This document shows, piece after piece, positions 47,607 to 59,700 of a DNA stretch of 64,000 nt (positions are counted from its first letter, which is position 1; the number at the start of each line of letters is the position of its first letter). The notes under the pieces were generated by a model that worked only from the letters and a program-made list of their open reading frames with translations, ran no database searches and had not been told where the DNA came from. The stretch lies in assembly GCF_001039355.2 (NCBI RefSeq), contig NW_019775811.1:55993-119992 (forward strand), read 5' to 3'. The DNA is from Lingula anatina (Eukaryota > Brachiopoda > Lingulata > Lingulida > Lingulidae). Both the position numbers and the translations under genes were made by a program.

Positions 47607-47873
47607 TGTTGGAACGTATAGAAAAAGCATGTCCATGCAAACGAAGCGCACTATCAGTTGTAGTAACGTATTTTAAAGCTCATTATGTCAATGTCTGTAG
47701 TGGACATGGGTTTATGTTTAGCTCCGCCTCCTATTGCCTACTTTGTATATATTCACGACCTGCTGAGTGGGTAGTTTTTGATCAGTCTCTGTAGATAATA
47801 AACGTGTAGTTTTTCAACTCTCGTTTTTTCTCTGAACCGCATATCGACACGCTGTACCCACCTTCTACTGACA
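47607..47873 (+). mobile_element. Possible solo LTR
   Basis: The segment begins TGTTGG and ends ACTGACA. It contains TATATATT-like sequence near 47745, AATAAA at 47797-47802 and a following T/CT-rich stretch, the compact TATA-to-poly(A) layout of a retrotransposon LTR. I see no matching target-site duplication and no internal retroelement sequence, so the assignment is weak. Confidence 0.28.
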
Positions 47874-48325
47874 ATAGGCCTACTCCCTTAATTCATTATA
47901 TCAAAGCTGGTTTATTGTTTCATGCGACTGTCTCGTTCAATAATTAGGCCTTGAATTGCTTTTTTTTTTTTTTAGCATCAATTTAGTTGCGTTCATTGTT
48001 AAAACAAGATGTTTAGCCTGATTCCCTGAGCACTCGTCTGTAGGCCTACCTTAATGCGATTGAGACATTTGAAATTTTGCAATTGATTAGGCCCTAATCT
48101 ATTTTTCCATCAGATGGCGATACCAATTAATATGAGAGAGAGAGAGATCCTTAAATATATNGGGGTGGGGTGGGGGTGGGGGGGGGGCGACACGTTTCTT
48201 GGGACATCTGTGTGTGTTTTTGTTTGCCATCTCAGCTGATAACGGAACTCAAACTTTTGTTTTGGTAAAGGGAGGCAGGGGCGGGAGGGGTATAGATTTC
48301 AGAAATTACATGGATAATCGCTTAC
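47874..48325. other. Spacer with single-N join and G-rich tract
   Basis: N at 48161, preceded by a GA repeat and followed directly by GGGGTGGGGTGGGGG-type sequence. This is where the 3' exons of the secreted-protein gene would be expected. I could not find a convincing one. Confidence 0.6.
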
Positions 48326-49805
48326 CTCCCTCTGTCTTCAATTGTTTCACGACAAGGACCGATTTACCCTCCAAGTCCGACAGCATGCTCGTTGTCATGG
48401 ACACGCAGCTTCCCTCTCGGCTCAGGGGGCCTAAATCAAGTAATGTTATAATCGGGATATTACCCTGACTTTCAGAGTTCTGACGGAGACTGTCTCCACG
48501 CTTTCCGTTGTGCTTTGTATTATCATACTTAATAAAGGTTTTGTATATCACCTTGAGTCTAAGACTAACGGATCGAAAGAGTCGCTTTATGATTTACGGT
48601 TTCATAGTAAAAAAAAAAAAAAAAAAGAAAAAAACTATTAGGAATTTTTTCCAGGTCAATCATAAGCATAAGACTAAAAATGTAAGAAAAAAATCAATGT
48701 ACTTCAGTGAAATACTACTTAAATCATTAGGTCTATTATAGGAAGTACAATACCTGACCATCCAATCAAAAGGTCCAATACGGCGTTTGTAGAGCTCGCG
48801 TTACCAACAGTTTCAGAGAGCGTTTTGATCACCTTTAGCATTCCTACCATGGGTCGCTGTTTTAAGAACTTCCCTTATATATATAATGAATAATTCAAAT
48901 ATATATTTAACACTCATATTAGATAAAAATGGGAAATCAGATTATTTAACTTTTTCTTGCATGAATAAGAACTGCTAGGGCGCTACATTTTATTTATGGT
49001 ATAACTATTATCCATTTAAAGTTTCGTGGATGACCTGCATTGGTTTATAAGGAATTGACAGCAGGTTTTTTTTTAACACGCGAGAGAGAGAGAGAGAGAG
49101 AGAGAGAGATATCAAGAAAGACTAAAGACGATACGAACGTACCTATCGATTTCATACTTTTTCTTAATTTATTATGGACATTTTTAGCTTCAGCCAATAG
49201 GTCTTTAACAGGTTTGCCTTCATGAAATACAAGCATATATAACGTTATCTGGTAAGTTTTTAAAATATATTGGCAATTTTCGTATAATTGCTCGAGGAGA
49301 ACTATTTAAAACGATCCCCAGTGTTGCTTTTGTTTTCCGAATTTACCATGCCAAAGTTGAAAATTTAAGATATGATTTTATTGCCAATAATAAAAAACAA
49401 GGGTATCAGCAATATGCAAGGACGTTCAGTAGCATTATGTGAACTAGAATATAAGAAGTTTATGTATACCTTCAGATGAAGACGAATCATTTGTCAATTT
49501 GGAGACCGCTTCAATCACCTCTTCTGCTGATGCTAGGATTTTCCGCGCTCTTCTGCCACGCGCCTTCTCATTCTCAATTCTCTGATGACATGCACAAAGT
49601 AAACAAACGTTAAAATGGAGGGATTGAGACTTAAACACATTTGCAAATAATTGACTGTTCACAAAAAAGAGATTTAGTAAGCCTGAGAGAGAGAGAGAGA
49701 GAGAGAAGACAGACACCATACCGCTTTCGATCCACCAGCTCCTCCTTCGATCAAGTAAACGGATAGTACTATTACAACAAACACGATGCATTTCATGGTA
49801 GCCAT
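48326..49805 (-). CDS. Secreted helical protein of unknown family, 3' end missing
   Basis: Five exons in transcript order: 49722-49805, 49470-49581, 49143-49217, 48754-48843, 48326-48430, each with GT-AG ends and matching phase, giving about 155 residues without a stop. The first exon is a classic signal peptide, MKCIVFVVIVLSVYLIEGG, followed by GAGGSKA. The rest is charged and probably alpha-helical: RIENEKARGRRARKILASAE, KPVKDLLAEAKNVHNKL, MLKVIKTLSETVGNASS, LSREGSCVSMTTSMLSDLEG. I do not recognise the family. The acceptor of exon 3 is a weak AAG, chosen because it is the one near there that keeps the frame open. The last three exons are 75, 90 and 105 nt, all phase 1-1, so any could be skipped without a frameshift. 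The last visible donor (GTAAGC at 48325) points toward the N at 48161. Confidence 0.55.
49083..49110 (-). repeat. CT microsatellite in intron
   Basis: GA on the plus strand, CT in gene sense, about 30 nt downstream of the exon 3 donor of the secreted-protein gene. Confidence 0.85.
49685..49707 (-). repeat. CT microsatellite with decoy acceptor
   Basis: CT in gene sense, beginning about 15 nt after the exon 1 donor of the secreted-protein gene and ending in CTCAG, which resembles a 3' splice site. Confidence 0.8.
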
Positions 49806-51938
49806 CTCTATCGTTCTTTGCTACACTTGTGTTTCTTGTACAGAAGCTGAAAAACAACTGTAACGATTTGGATTCTAAAACATTCTTTATACTTTTTCCA
49901 ACACCTACGACTGACACGTTTCTCGGGAAATGATTTTCATGGAAATATTTTGTAGAGATGCCATCATGTTTGTGAGAAAATATTGAATTGCGTTGAAATC
50001 TTACACTTTTGTTTACTGCTTTTCAGACCAGAAAGATAACGGAATTATTCTCCGTAATAACTGTTTATTTGTTGAGATAACATCAATTTACGTGATGTCT
50101 TTATAGATCCTATTTGATTTGTCTTAGCCGATCGCACTGCATGAATTCTTCAGAATTTTTATTCACCATTAAGGAAATTGCCATATGTATTTTCTAATAA
50201 TTGATATTGAAGACCCAAACTTTCCTCTTAGGCCTTATTCTTCTCTTTTGGTAGCACGACACACGCATGTAATGGACCTGAGTATTATTTTAAGGGTAAA
50301 ATATGGATTCTATATTTCTATATATTCTATATATAGAACTCTATATATATACATGTAGCTCTCGCTCTCTCTCCTTTTAACCATCATATTTGAACTTCCA
50401 CCAGATTTTTATTCAGGGACACAACAGTTTTTAGTGTTTTTATGTCTTAAAGATATAATTCAGTGACATACTGTTGATGACCGCACAATCACTGGCTTGA
50501 ATAAACGAGAGAACGGCTACTTTTGAGAACGGACTCAACATTGTACTGGAGGTGGGAAGGTTGCTGACCATTGCTGGGTGGTGATTGGCTACCCTCTACC
50601 ACTGTCCAGGATCGCAGTTGAATTATGTGCACATTTCCCACAGCAATAGAGAATCGTTTCATGAATCAGCCAGTGACATATATATCTGTGAATATGTACT
50701 GAAAACGTTGTAGCCCTGGTAGAGGATAGTGGTTAACTTGTCACGCTATTTTGTACATCGTTTAAGTTGAAGTAGTAGAGGTACCGGTATACCTGTTCAT
50801 TAACAACAGAGTACTGTGTTGTATTGATCCCAACTGTGAAACGGCCCAAAGCTGTGTCATCATGATACATGTAGGCCTATAACCGACTTCTGCACGTCAT
50901 CCGTACTGCTTATAGGGCAACTTTCTTTTATTGTCTATTTCTTAGTTTTGACGATGTTAAAAGCTTGAAACTTATTACTACTTAGATATATGAGGATATC
51001 CTTCCCCGGTGGCAAAATACATGTAAATCTTAATTGAATCAGCAAATTAACAGTGCTGACAGTGGTCCTTGCCAGCTATTGCTTTCCTCTCTGTAACATC
51101 CTCCAACACGGGACACCTGACGCAATCTACAATTATTCATTGTGATTTGCTAAATCATTCTGAGAGTGGACTAAATGTTTTGTTCTTCGAGCGACTGCAA
51201 AACTAGTGTAACAGGAGCTAAAGATTCGTGACCCACACTAAATGTCAAGTTATGTTACCAGCTCTTTAAGATAGATTTCCATATGTTTGTATCAGAATGG
51301 GCTTGTCGCCGTGTCAATGATTTTATTGGCTGATGATGGTCAAGGTCATCTGTGAATATCGCAAGACACGTGGGAAATTTCGAACAAAAAATTCATTTTC
51401 AGAATCGTATGGTTAGTCATTAGTATTTTATTGAAATTATTTCATCAAGTGATTTTGGTTTCACTGCAAACGGTAACATTTAAATTATTATTAGATTCAC
51501 AAAACGCCTTATATTTAGATAAAACCAGATGTAACCATCATTCAATTGATCTAATTTTCAGTTAATTTTATTTCTGAAATTGTTTTACAAGCGCCAGGAC
51601 TATATAAAGACAATTAGAACTTTCTTAAAATATTAAAATAGCCAAGAGCTTTGATTCGGGTGTACATGTATTACTATTACATGTCTGCAGTCTTATCATA
51701 TATACATGTATGTACTGTATATGTGCATTTTTCAATTGGATAGGATTAAATACTGTATACTCAGATAAATAGGACAAAAGTTACTCGGGTCAACTAATGT
51801 TTTTGCTCTAGACTGCCACCCAGCGAGAAGAATTCTATTAACTTTTCGAGAGTGTCTTGTCTCTATGTCCATTTTCTTTCCCTCTACATTCACTCTTTGC
51901 CAAAATTCTCTCATATAATAGCCTGAATGCAAAAGAAA
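49806..51938. other. Intergenic
   Basis: AT-rich sequence with short TATA-type microsatellites near 50310-50350. In minus sense a TTTTTCAG acceptor near 49850 may mark a 5' noncoding exon of the secreted-protein gene. No other feature is supported. Confidence 0.4.
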
Positions 51939-53511
51939 TTACTGAATCTTCCCAACTGGACTGAAATGTTTTTTGAGTTCATCTTCAGACGCGTATGCTG
52001 GAGTGTAGTGCAATGCAGCCACTCCTTTGGTGACAGCTTCCAAACGCTCGATTTCATGGTTTTTCGAAGAAATATGAGCTAGTTGTTTTTTCTCTAATAA
52101 AAGATTTTGGATTTTGTCTTTTTCAAGTACACCTTTAATTTTTTCTAAATGACTCTCCATCTTTTTCTCAAGCTTTCCTGCGTCTGTTTTAGCAGTTTGC
52201 AACTGATTCAGTTTAATACTATACTCGGTCTCTATATTTTGGCATGCTTCTTCGCGACATTTTTCGACGTATTTCACGTAGCCGTCAAACGTTTTCTTCA
52301 CACTACAGATTTGCTGTTCTCTCATGTCTTTCAACTGTTGGATTTGGTCGGTAGTTTTATTCTGAATACTATGGAATGTGTCTTTTGCTTTGCAGACCTC
52401 CTGTTGTTTAGTTTCTAGTTCAATTCTGATTTCTTGTTTTAATTCTGCTTTGTCCTGAAGTAGGCAGGGTTTTTGGCCGTCCCTTGGAGTTGGACTGTGT
52501 TCTAAAACGGTACACGACTGGCAAACAAGTGACTGGTGAGTTTTGCAGTAGAAATGGAAAGGTTGGTTTGAGTGCTTAGTGCAGCCTTCTTCTGCATTGG
52601 ACGTTATGTAGAAATTGGTCTGGAGCCCTGCAGCGCCTCCCGAGGGAAGATTGGTGTTAGAACGGCACACGGGACACTTGATTCTCGAAACAATTTCAAG
52701 TTTACTGATACACTTGACACAAATGGTGTGATGACAAGAAAGAAACTTGGGAATGTGTACACAGTCATCGTACTGACAAATACACACCGGACAAATTGCC
52801 TGACAACTGTTTTCCTTCAATAGGGACTTCCTGTCATCTCTGTGGACATCCATGTCCTCATTCATAAACCTTTCCAATCTAGAAAGATCGAAGTCACTTA
52901 ATGAAGATACAACAGTAATAGACTATGTTCAAATTTAAATGTCCCATAATCCATTTTACTACCAAGAAAATGCAAATTTGTTTGTAAGATTACAGTTGAT
53001 AGAACGGTAAATTCCAATAAATACTTGTTTTTTTTAGGATAACTGAAAGCACCAAACTTGAGATTCCTGAAGAGGTCCAATTTCGCCTGATTTTCTTGTT
53101 GGACAATCCCATTTGTAAAAGTAGAGAAAATGTTATTTTGACAGAAAAGTTCTATTCAAATACCTTAGCAACTCTTCCTCATCAAAAATGCCCTCATAGA
53201 AAGAAGGACTACGTCTCCTAATAAAGTAACAGTGATAAATAATAAATTCAATTTTGAAGCAGTTTTCTCTAGCCTCTTTTAGTAGCAAGAAACAATTTAA
53301 AGTTGATAAAAAGTTATATTGCAATAATTACTTGACTTTTGAGCATTAATGAAAACACCAATGTTCCTGTGGCGGCTAAAGCTAGTCACAATGTGCCTGC
53401 TTTTATTCTTTTTTATTGTAAAATCCCATATATTATAAGATCAGAAAAGTAACTCATTAACATAAAAGTTAAGATCCCATACCTTGTGCTCTTTAAAGAT
53501 AATCTTGCCAT
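51939..53511 (-). CDS. TRIM protein A: RING, B-box, coiled coil, no C-terminal domain
   Basis: Three exons in transcript order: 53483-53511, 53164-53217, 51939-52878, giving 340 residues. The first two add MARLSLKSTRRRRSPSFYEG and IFDEEELLR ahead of LERFMNEDMDV; phases match exactly. The RING is C3HC4 (CPVC, FLSCHHTICVKC, CPVC), the usual E3 ubiquitin-ligase domain. The B-box2 reads C-x2-H-x8-C-x2-H-x4-C-x2-C-x4-H (GCTKHSNQPF, YCKTH, VCQSC). A coiled coil of about 130 residues follows. The protein stops at FSPVGKIQ, where paralogue B continues into a linker and filamin domain. It is therefore either a naturally short TRIM or uses an unseen downstream exon: GTAATT just before the stop could serve as a donor. 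The substrate is unknown; innate-immune roles are common in the family but not shown here. Confidence 0.85.
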
Positions 53512-55219
53512 TTCAAGGCTCGTAAACGTTCTTTCTTCCACTTTGCTTCCCTATAATGATTGTTCATGTGCCGTGCTGTTAAATAACAGATAAACTACTA
53601 GCATTAATCATGCGAAGATAAAATAGTTTGATTGACAGTTCTCAATGACAACCCGTTAACACGGGATAAAACTATGAGTCCACCTGGATTCGTTTGAAAT
53701 TGCAGACTTCATGGTCACAACGTTGGATCAGGGATTTATATCCGATATAATTCCCTAGTTGGTTGAACGTAATTGCACAGCCAAGGAGGTTGGTTCCGTT
53801 CATTTTTTGTCCGTTTGTCTGTTTGTCTGTTAGCAACATCATGTACAGTATTGTATACGGATTTAGCTGAACGTTTTCGGAAACTGACTTGAGGGACCTA
53901 ATAACGGCGCGTGTGTGACGGGACAGACAGAGAAGACGAAGCAAACGAGGCCTTTCCAATGCCGTGGTTTACTGGATGATGATACGGATCACCACAAAAA
54001 GCTTATTAGGCCTACTTTTCAGTTAACCCATTTCTGATCTATCCTGAAAAGTTCATCAAAATACATCCGTAGTGCTTTGCACAGGCCTAGTGTTGCTAAC
54101 AGACTGAAAAGGTAACGAACACACTAACCGAACCAAAAACAAAAGCTCCTTGGCGAAGTTTTGTGCTCTCTGAGTGCTTCTCTAGTTTATATTGCCTTAG
54201 AACTTTCTTATTTTTCATAAAACAAAAGCACCTCCTGGGCCAACTAAATATCCCCCGTCCCACAGTGTCAAAGGTGAAACTGGAATTTGGATCAAACTAA
54301 CCAGAATCTGAAGTTATCTGGTGTAAATCAGCATAGCTGGTCTCAGTTGGTGCTGTTATCGAAAACAAAGATAACATGTGATTTGTTTATCATTTGTTTA
54401 TTCATTAACAGCTTCTGTTTGATCTATAATAACAATATATGGTTCCTGGAAGACATACCCTGATAGTTGCTGTGTGTATTAGTCTATATGTCAATACACC
54501 GAGTACACTGTAGATTGTTTCATCCAGCGCGTTGCCTCTGGGCGTAAAGCAAAGGTTTTCAAGAGGAAATTCAATCAATCCTCGCATGCATTACTTGGCA
54601 CAGTGGCACATAGAACAGTCAATTTCAGTTAACGTCATCACATCTGTTAGATAATGTTTGACAGAAAATGGCTTTTAAAACAAAACAATGTTGAATTTAA
54701 ACTACAGTGTAATTTAGATTCACCGTGCCAACTGGACTTACTGACATAGTGACAGATATTCATATTTTCAGGGACTCCACTGCCGAAAAACCTTACGCAT
54801 GATCAGCATCACAACTGTTATAATAAACTTTTTGTATATTAAACTTTCTAAACTTATCTAATTGTCATGTTCAAATTCCAGTTCCATGTTTCAATTTTGA
54901 ACAAAAGGAGATATTTAGACAAAGGAGGGACTTTTTCCTGTTGTTACCACATTGTTCTGTATATTCGTAGAAAAAAATTTCCACGGAAACAAATCAAAGA
55001 ACTCAATGTATTACGCGTAAAAAAAAAAAATAATAATAATGCGCAAATGAATTCGAAATTCTGAAAACCTAAATTAAATCAATTCTGGATAACTAACAGA
55101 AAAAAGGTATTTGCAGTTATTCAGTGGTATTTAAGACAGTAGGCCTATTACACATATGCTAGCAATCCCACTAATTTTGCTATTATGGTATTCCTTCAAT
55201 GTTGAATTATTTTGCCCTA
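53512..55219. other. Intergenic between the two TRIM genes
   Basis: AT-rich sequence, no recognised exon. It presumably holds the promoter of TRIM A and the 3' UTR of TRIM B. Confidence 0.5.
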
Positions 55220-56722
55220 TTATTTAACAGAAAATGTAACTAGTCCATCTTCCAGTCTTTCGTCAGCAAGAGTGACCTCTGCTGAATATGCACCCTCGTA
55301 GAGCAGGTCTCTCGGAAAGAGGGCACGATAGTCACCATTGCCAAGACACGACAGTTTTTTAGCCTTCAGTCTTTTCCCACTTGGTTTTTTAATGTAAACT
55401 TGCAACAAATGCGAATAGTCTACCTCAACGTCTGATGTCCCGTGGGTTATTTTGAAAGAAATCGACGGAGGTTTGTCTGATTTTTGGACATTCTCTGGTT
55501 TTTCTGTGAAAACGACTTTTGGCAATGGTATATAATGGATCTGCCCAGCAGATTGGAGAAAAGTTTCAAGCTGTGAAAGGTTTGTCTGAGAGTTTGTTTT
55601 AAAGCATAGCCAACTTTCATTTGAAGCCCTTTTGGGTAAAAGAGAACCAGTCTTAGTCGCATCGGTGTCGTCATGAAGACCTGCTTCCACAGCAACTGCA
55701 GTTGAAATGCAATTTTTGTGTAAAGCATCTTCAATTTCGGAAATATGTGTTTCCAACTCATCAATAAGTGTCTCTGCTGCTCTGGCCTTTTTACTGAGAG
55801 TCTTATGTTTTTGAGTGAAAGACTGTTGCAGATTTTCTTTCGTTGTCTGCTGATATTTCCTGATGACACTTAAATACTGATGGAAAGTTGTGTCTATGGC
55901 CCTCTCTGCGCTTTGCTTACTTGCATTTAAAAACTCCATCTTTTTATTTACATCCGATAAAATACCACTCTGGTGACCCTTCTTGGTCTGTAAAACACTA
56001 AGTTTTTCTCTAAGTCTCATTTTTGTTGCTTTCAATGCTGGCTCAAGGTCTTGCAGTTCGCACTGCTTGGACTCCTTGTGGTCTAAAATGGTGCACGCTT
56101 GGCAAGCAAGGGTTTTGTGGGTGGCGCAGTAGAACAAATATGGCTGATTCTTGTGTTTTAGGCATCCTTCCTCATTGTCAACTTTAAGGTAAAAGTTTGT
56201 CTGCAATTTCTCAGGGCCACCTGCAAGATGTGTGAAAAAAGTCAAAGATCTAATTTCAGTATCAATTTACAGATTAATTGTTACAATTATTTGTAATAAC
56301 AACTGGGGCATTTTTTAATAAATTGGTATGTTTGTGTTTTAAAAATTAAGATAATGGTGAAGATCTGGACTTACTATAACACAGTTTCTACACTTATATT
56401 AATTACCACACACACACACACACACACACACAAAGAAAGAAAGTGAAATAACCCATATGAACAATTAAATACACAAATTTAATCTTTTTTTAGATTGAAC
56501 ACAGCTTTAGTCGACAGGTTGAACCTCACCCATGGGGAGACAGGTGCTCTCTCTACAGACCGGACATGACAACTTGTACAGCCCCTTCAGCTGCTGGACA
56601 CACGACAAGCACACAGTGTGGTGACACGACAGAAACTTGGGGACACGTTTTGTCAAGTCGTAGTGGTCAAGGCAAACTGGGCATGTGTTTGAGTGGTCAG
56701 AGCACGTAGCTGATGAAGCCAT
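55220..56722 (-). CDS. TRIM protein B: RING, B-box, coiled coil, filamin-type domain
   Basis: Two coding exons in transcript order, 56530-56722 and 55220-56220, giving 397 residues. Exon 1 encodes the C3HC4 RING (CPVCLDHYD, FLSCHHTVCLSC, CPVC). Exon 2 opens with GGPEKLQTNFYLKV and a B-box2 (GCLKHKNQPYLFYC, ACQAC), then a coiled coil. The C-terminal 80 or so residues look like a filamin/ABP280 Ig-like repeat (SISFKITHGTSDVEVD, LLQVYIKKPSGKRL, EGAYSAEVTL). It is a probable E3 ubiquitin ligase. The RING, B-box and coiled coil are clearly related to TRIM A next door, so the two are tandem duplicates, but B has an intron at the RING/B-box boundary that A lacks. An ACAG acceptor just upstream of the ATG implies a 5' noncoding exon. 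Confidence 0.9.
56408..56432 (+). repeat. CA microsatellite in TRIM B intron
   Basis: About 12 CA units inside the single coding intron of TRIM B. Confidence 0.85.
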
Positions 56723-59700
56723 ATTGATATTCTATCCTCTGTAATGAAAAAAAAAAGATGATACCAGTTTGTGTCATTTATTGTAATGACACAGAAAGAT
56801 AGATCTCTCAAGCATATCAAAACAAGAGGGGTGGGGATAGGAGGGGTGTGATAGTAAGACCACTGATGCGCCACAGGTCTAAGCAGCCACAGACAACAAA
56901 TCTGATAATGTGACAGAATCTTAATTCGAACCTGGGAACAGGAGTGGTTATTTTTAAAACACGTATGTTTGTATTTGTCACTAGATAGTATAGCTATTCA
57001 TTTTTGTTGTTATCACTGCACTAAATGTGTAGAAAATAACAATAAAAGCCAGACACTAAAAGCATTATCAGAAATAAAGAGAGAGTGAGAGAGAGAGAAA
57101 AGAGAGAGGCCAACGTTGCTCTTTAAAAGAAGTCAACTGATGACACATTTGAAAATAATATTTCGTTCTTTTCTGAGCAATTCAATAAAATAGTTAATTA
57201 ATAAAGAAATGAAAAATTTCCGAAATAATAAAAAATGATTCAATTAATAATTGATTTAGTAAATAATATAATTGGATAAACAAACAAAGAAGATACATAA
57301 ATATGTGAACAAACGAACAAACAAATATACTGACAGATCAAAAATAAAAGATTTGTTAAGCCAACACGCTTGATTTTGATCTAATCTTCTCAAGGTCAAA
57401 TTATGGATCCACCCCCTTTTTTTATCCTTTTTGGTGCAAAGCCAACAGCAGTTGTGTTATAACTCCTAATCACATGTGTTCTGATAAGATTAATTCAAAC
57501 AATAAATCAACAATTAGCAGAACATGTGATAATTGCACAATACAAGATAGGTCATTTGAAGGTGTCGCTGAGATAATAATGCTTTATCTTCATGTATTTT
57601 AACTTTGTATGCGTGAACAGGTAGAATACACATATCTGTATGATGTACTTTTATTACTAGTGCATAAATAACATATATTTTAATATTAAATTTATTAAAT
57701 AATATTAAATTAAATTAATTAAAATTTACAATAGATGGACCCAGGATGGGATTGGAGTTGTCTTGATATCCTGGTCGCACCAGTGGCAGACTCGAGCCCA
57801 GCAATTATCCATGTACGTGTTTACTTTAAATGTTATAGCACCTAAAAGTTTGATTTCAAGAGCAGACCTTTTCCTGGCCAAAAGGGAAGTTAGTTTGAAC
57901 CCATCCTGAGTGATTATGATATAATTTTGAATGTTTTAAAATAATTTTACGGCTGTTTCACTATTACTGTAATCTGGTGCATTACCAATCAGCAGCAGTA
58001 TCTTAATTCTTATCTAACTGCATTAATGTTGCCATTTGGAATACAAAAGCCAAGTGCCCTTGATAAAGACAAAGTCTGATCAACATATGACTAATAACAA
58101 CGACTTTTATATTTTGATTGTCATGTCACGTTAATTCTATTGTATTATACGGCTATCGTAGATTAGATATTTTACCTTTTTATCAGTAGTAATATTTGTG
58201 ACTGATGAGTGTCACTGGATGTTCAGTAGATATAGACCAATTCATAGTGGTGAACGGAGAGAAAAACTTATAAATTTGAGCCGCGTCTTTTGAATTATCT
58301 GAAATAGATGGAGAAATAGGGGGCCTAAAATGGCGCGTTTTTTTTCACAAATTTATATAATTATCTAATATTTAAATATATGGCCATTTTGTACAAATCA
58401 AGACTTTCAAAATAAGGCATCCATGCACGTGTCATTTCTCTAGTCAGAGTATAATCATCCTATAAAATTTGGCAAGCATTTCACATTTACATTCTACATT
58501 CTTGAGCCATGCTTTAGATTGTGAGACCATACAACTACTAAATCTAACCAATATTTCATAACCATCATTCCTTTAAATTCCACTATATAAATATTTTTAA
58601 AAAGAATTCATGAATTTTTTTCTGCTTCAGACGAATTTCAGGGCATGTAGCTGGGTTCAGTTTTTTGTTCTTTAATTTTGTTATATCAAAACAACAATAA
58701 AGTGTTTAAATTTTAACAATGTGATAGGTGCTGCCCAGCACAACAAATTGATATATATCGCAATAGTAAATGAGTAATCTAATTGCCATAATATATGGTC
58801 TTCCCATCTTAACTAGTTAAAAAACGTAATGCAATAGCTAATAATTAATCATTCACAAATTAATAATTATTTCTTATACACTTACCTATTAGGGCTGCAG
58901 CCCTTTATATAAAAAACTGGCAACCTAAAGTGTTCTTGACAAAATAATGTGCTCGTCCCCGTGAATCGGCACATCTGTTGATGACGGATTATCTGAGACG
59001 CTACCTGAACTCACAGGACCGGTTCACACTGAGAAGTTTAAACTAATTTAGGTCCTTTGTTAGTCATCAGCAGTTTCAGGTACCCAGGCTCTCAAAGGTA
59101 GCCATATCAGCAATCCACAACCCTATTTAAATATATTTTATTTACAGTAGAACAGTTTTCTCTTTCTGTGATGACAGCACCACTTATATAAGGGGAATTG
59201 GAACCGTATGTGAACCGTGATAACTTGGCCAGTCTGAACAGAGCTTTGCTAGATAACAGTGGTGTCATCCTCTTCCATGTTTATGCCAAATCCACACCCA
59301 TAGTGTTATCTAGCAGTAGTTTTATTTGGCAACGATACATACGAAGCAGGCCCACTGTGAACAGGTTAAATTGAACAGATCTTTTCCTGGTCCTTTGGAT
59401 ATGCTTTCTATTGGTTTGATGTAAACTCTGAAATTTATCGTTTCACGTTACATTTTTCTTTAATTTTTTATCACAAAATTAATAAAAAGTGTAATCATTT
59501 ATTTATTTTACTTTTGGTGATAAATTTCTTTCTTGGTTTAAGTGATTTCCACAAAAAAATGGAATATTAGTCATTCCAACCTTTGGAAAAGTATTTTTTG
59601 TCAGGAGTTCGTATTATCAAAACCCATTTGTTGAATTCTACACAAACATCAAAGAATATATTGTCCACTGATTTACTGAAACAAATACTATCATCACAAT

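Noticed and set aside
48164-48247. Possible terminal exon of the secreted-protein gene after a TTATCAG acceptor
   Set aside because: The frame runs into a poly-Pro stretch made by the G-rich repeat and then the N. It looks like low-complexity readthrough rather than an exon.
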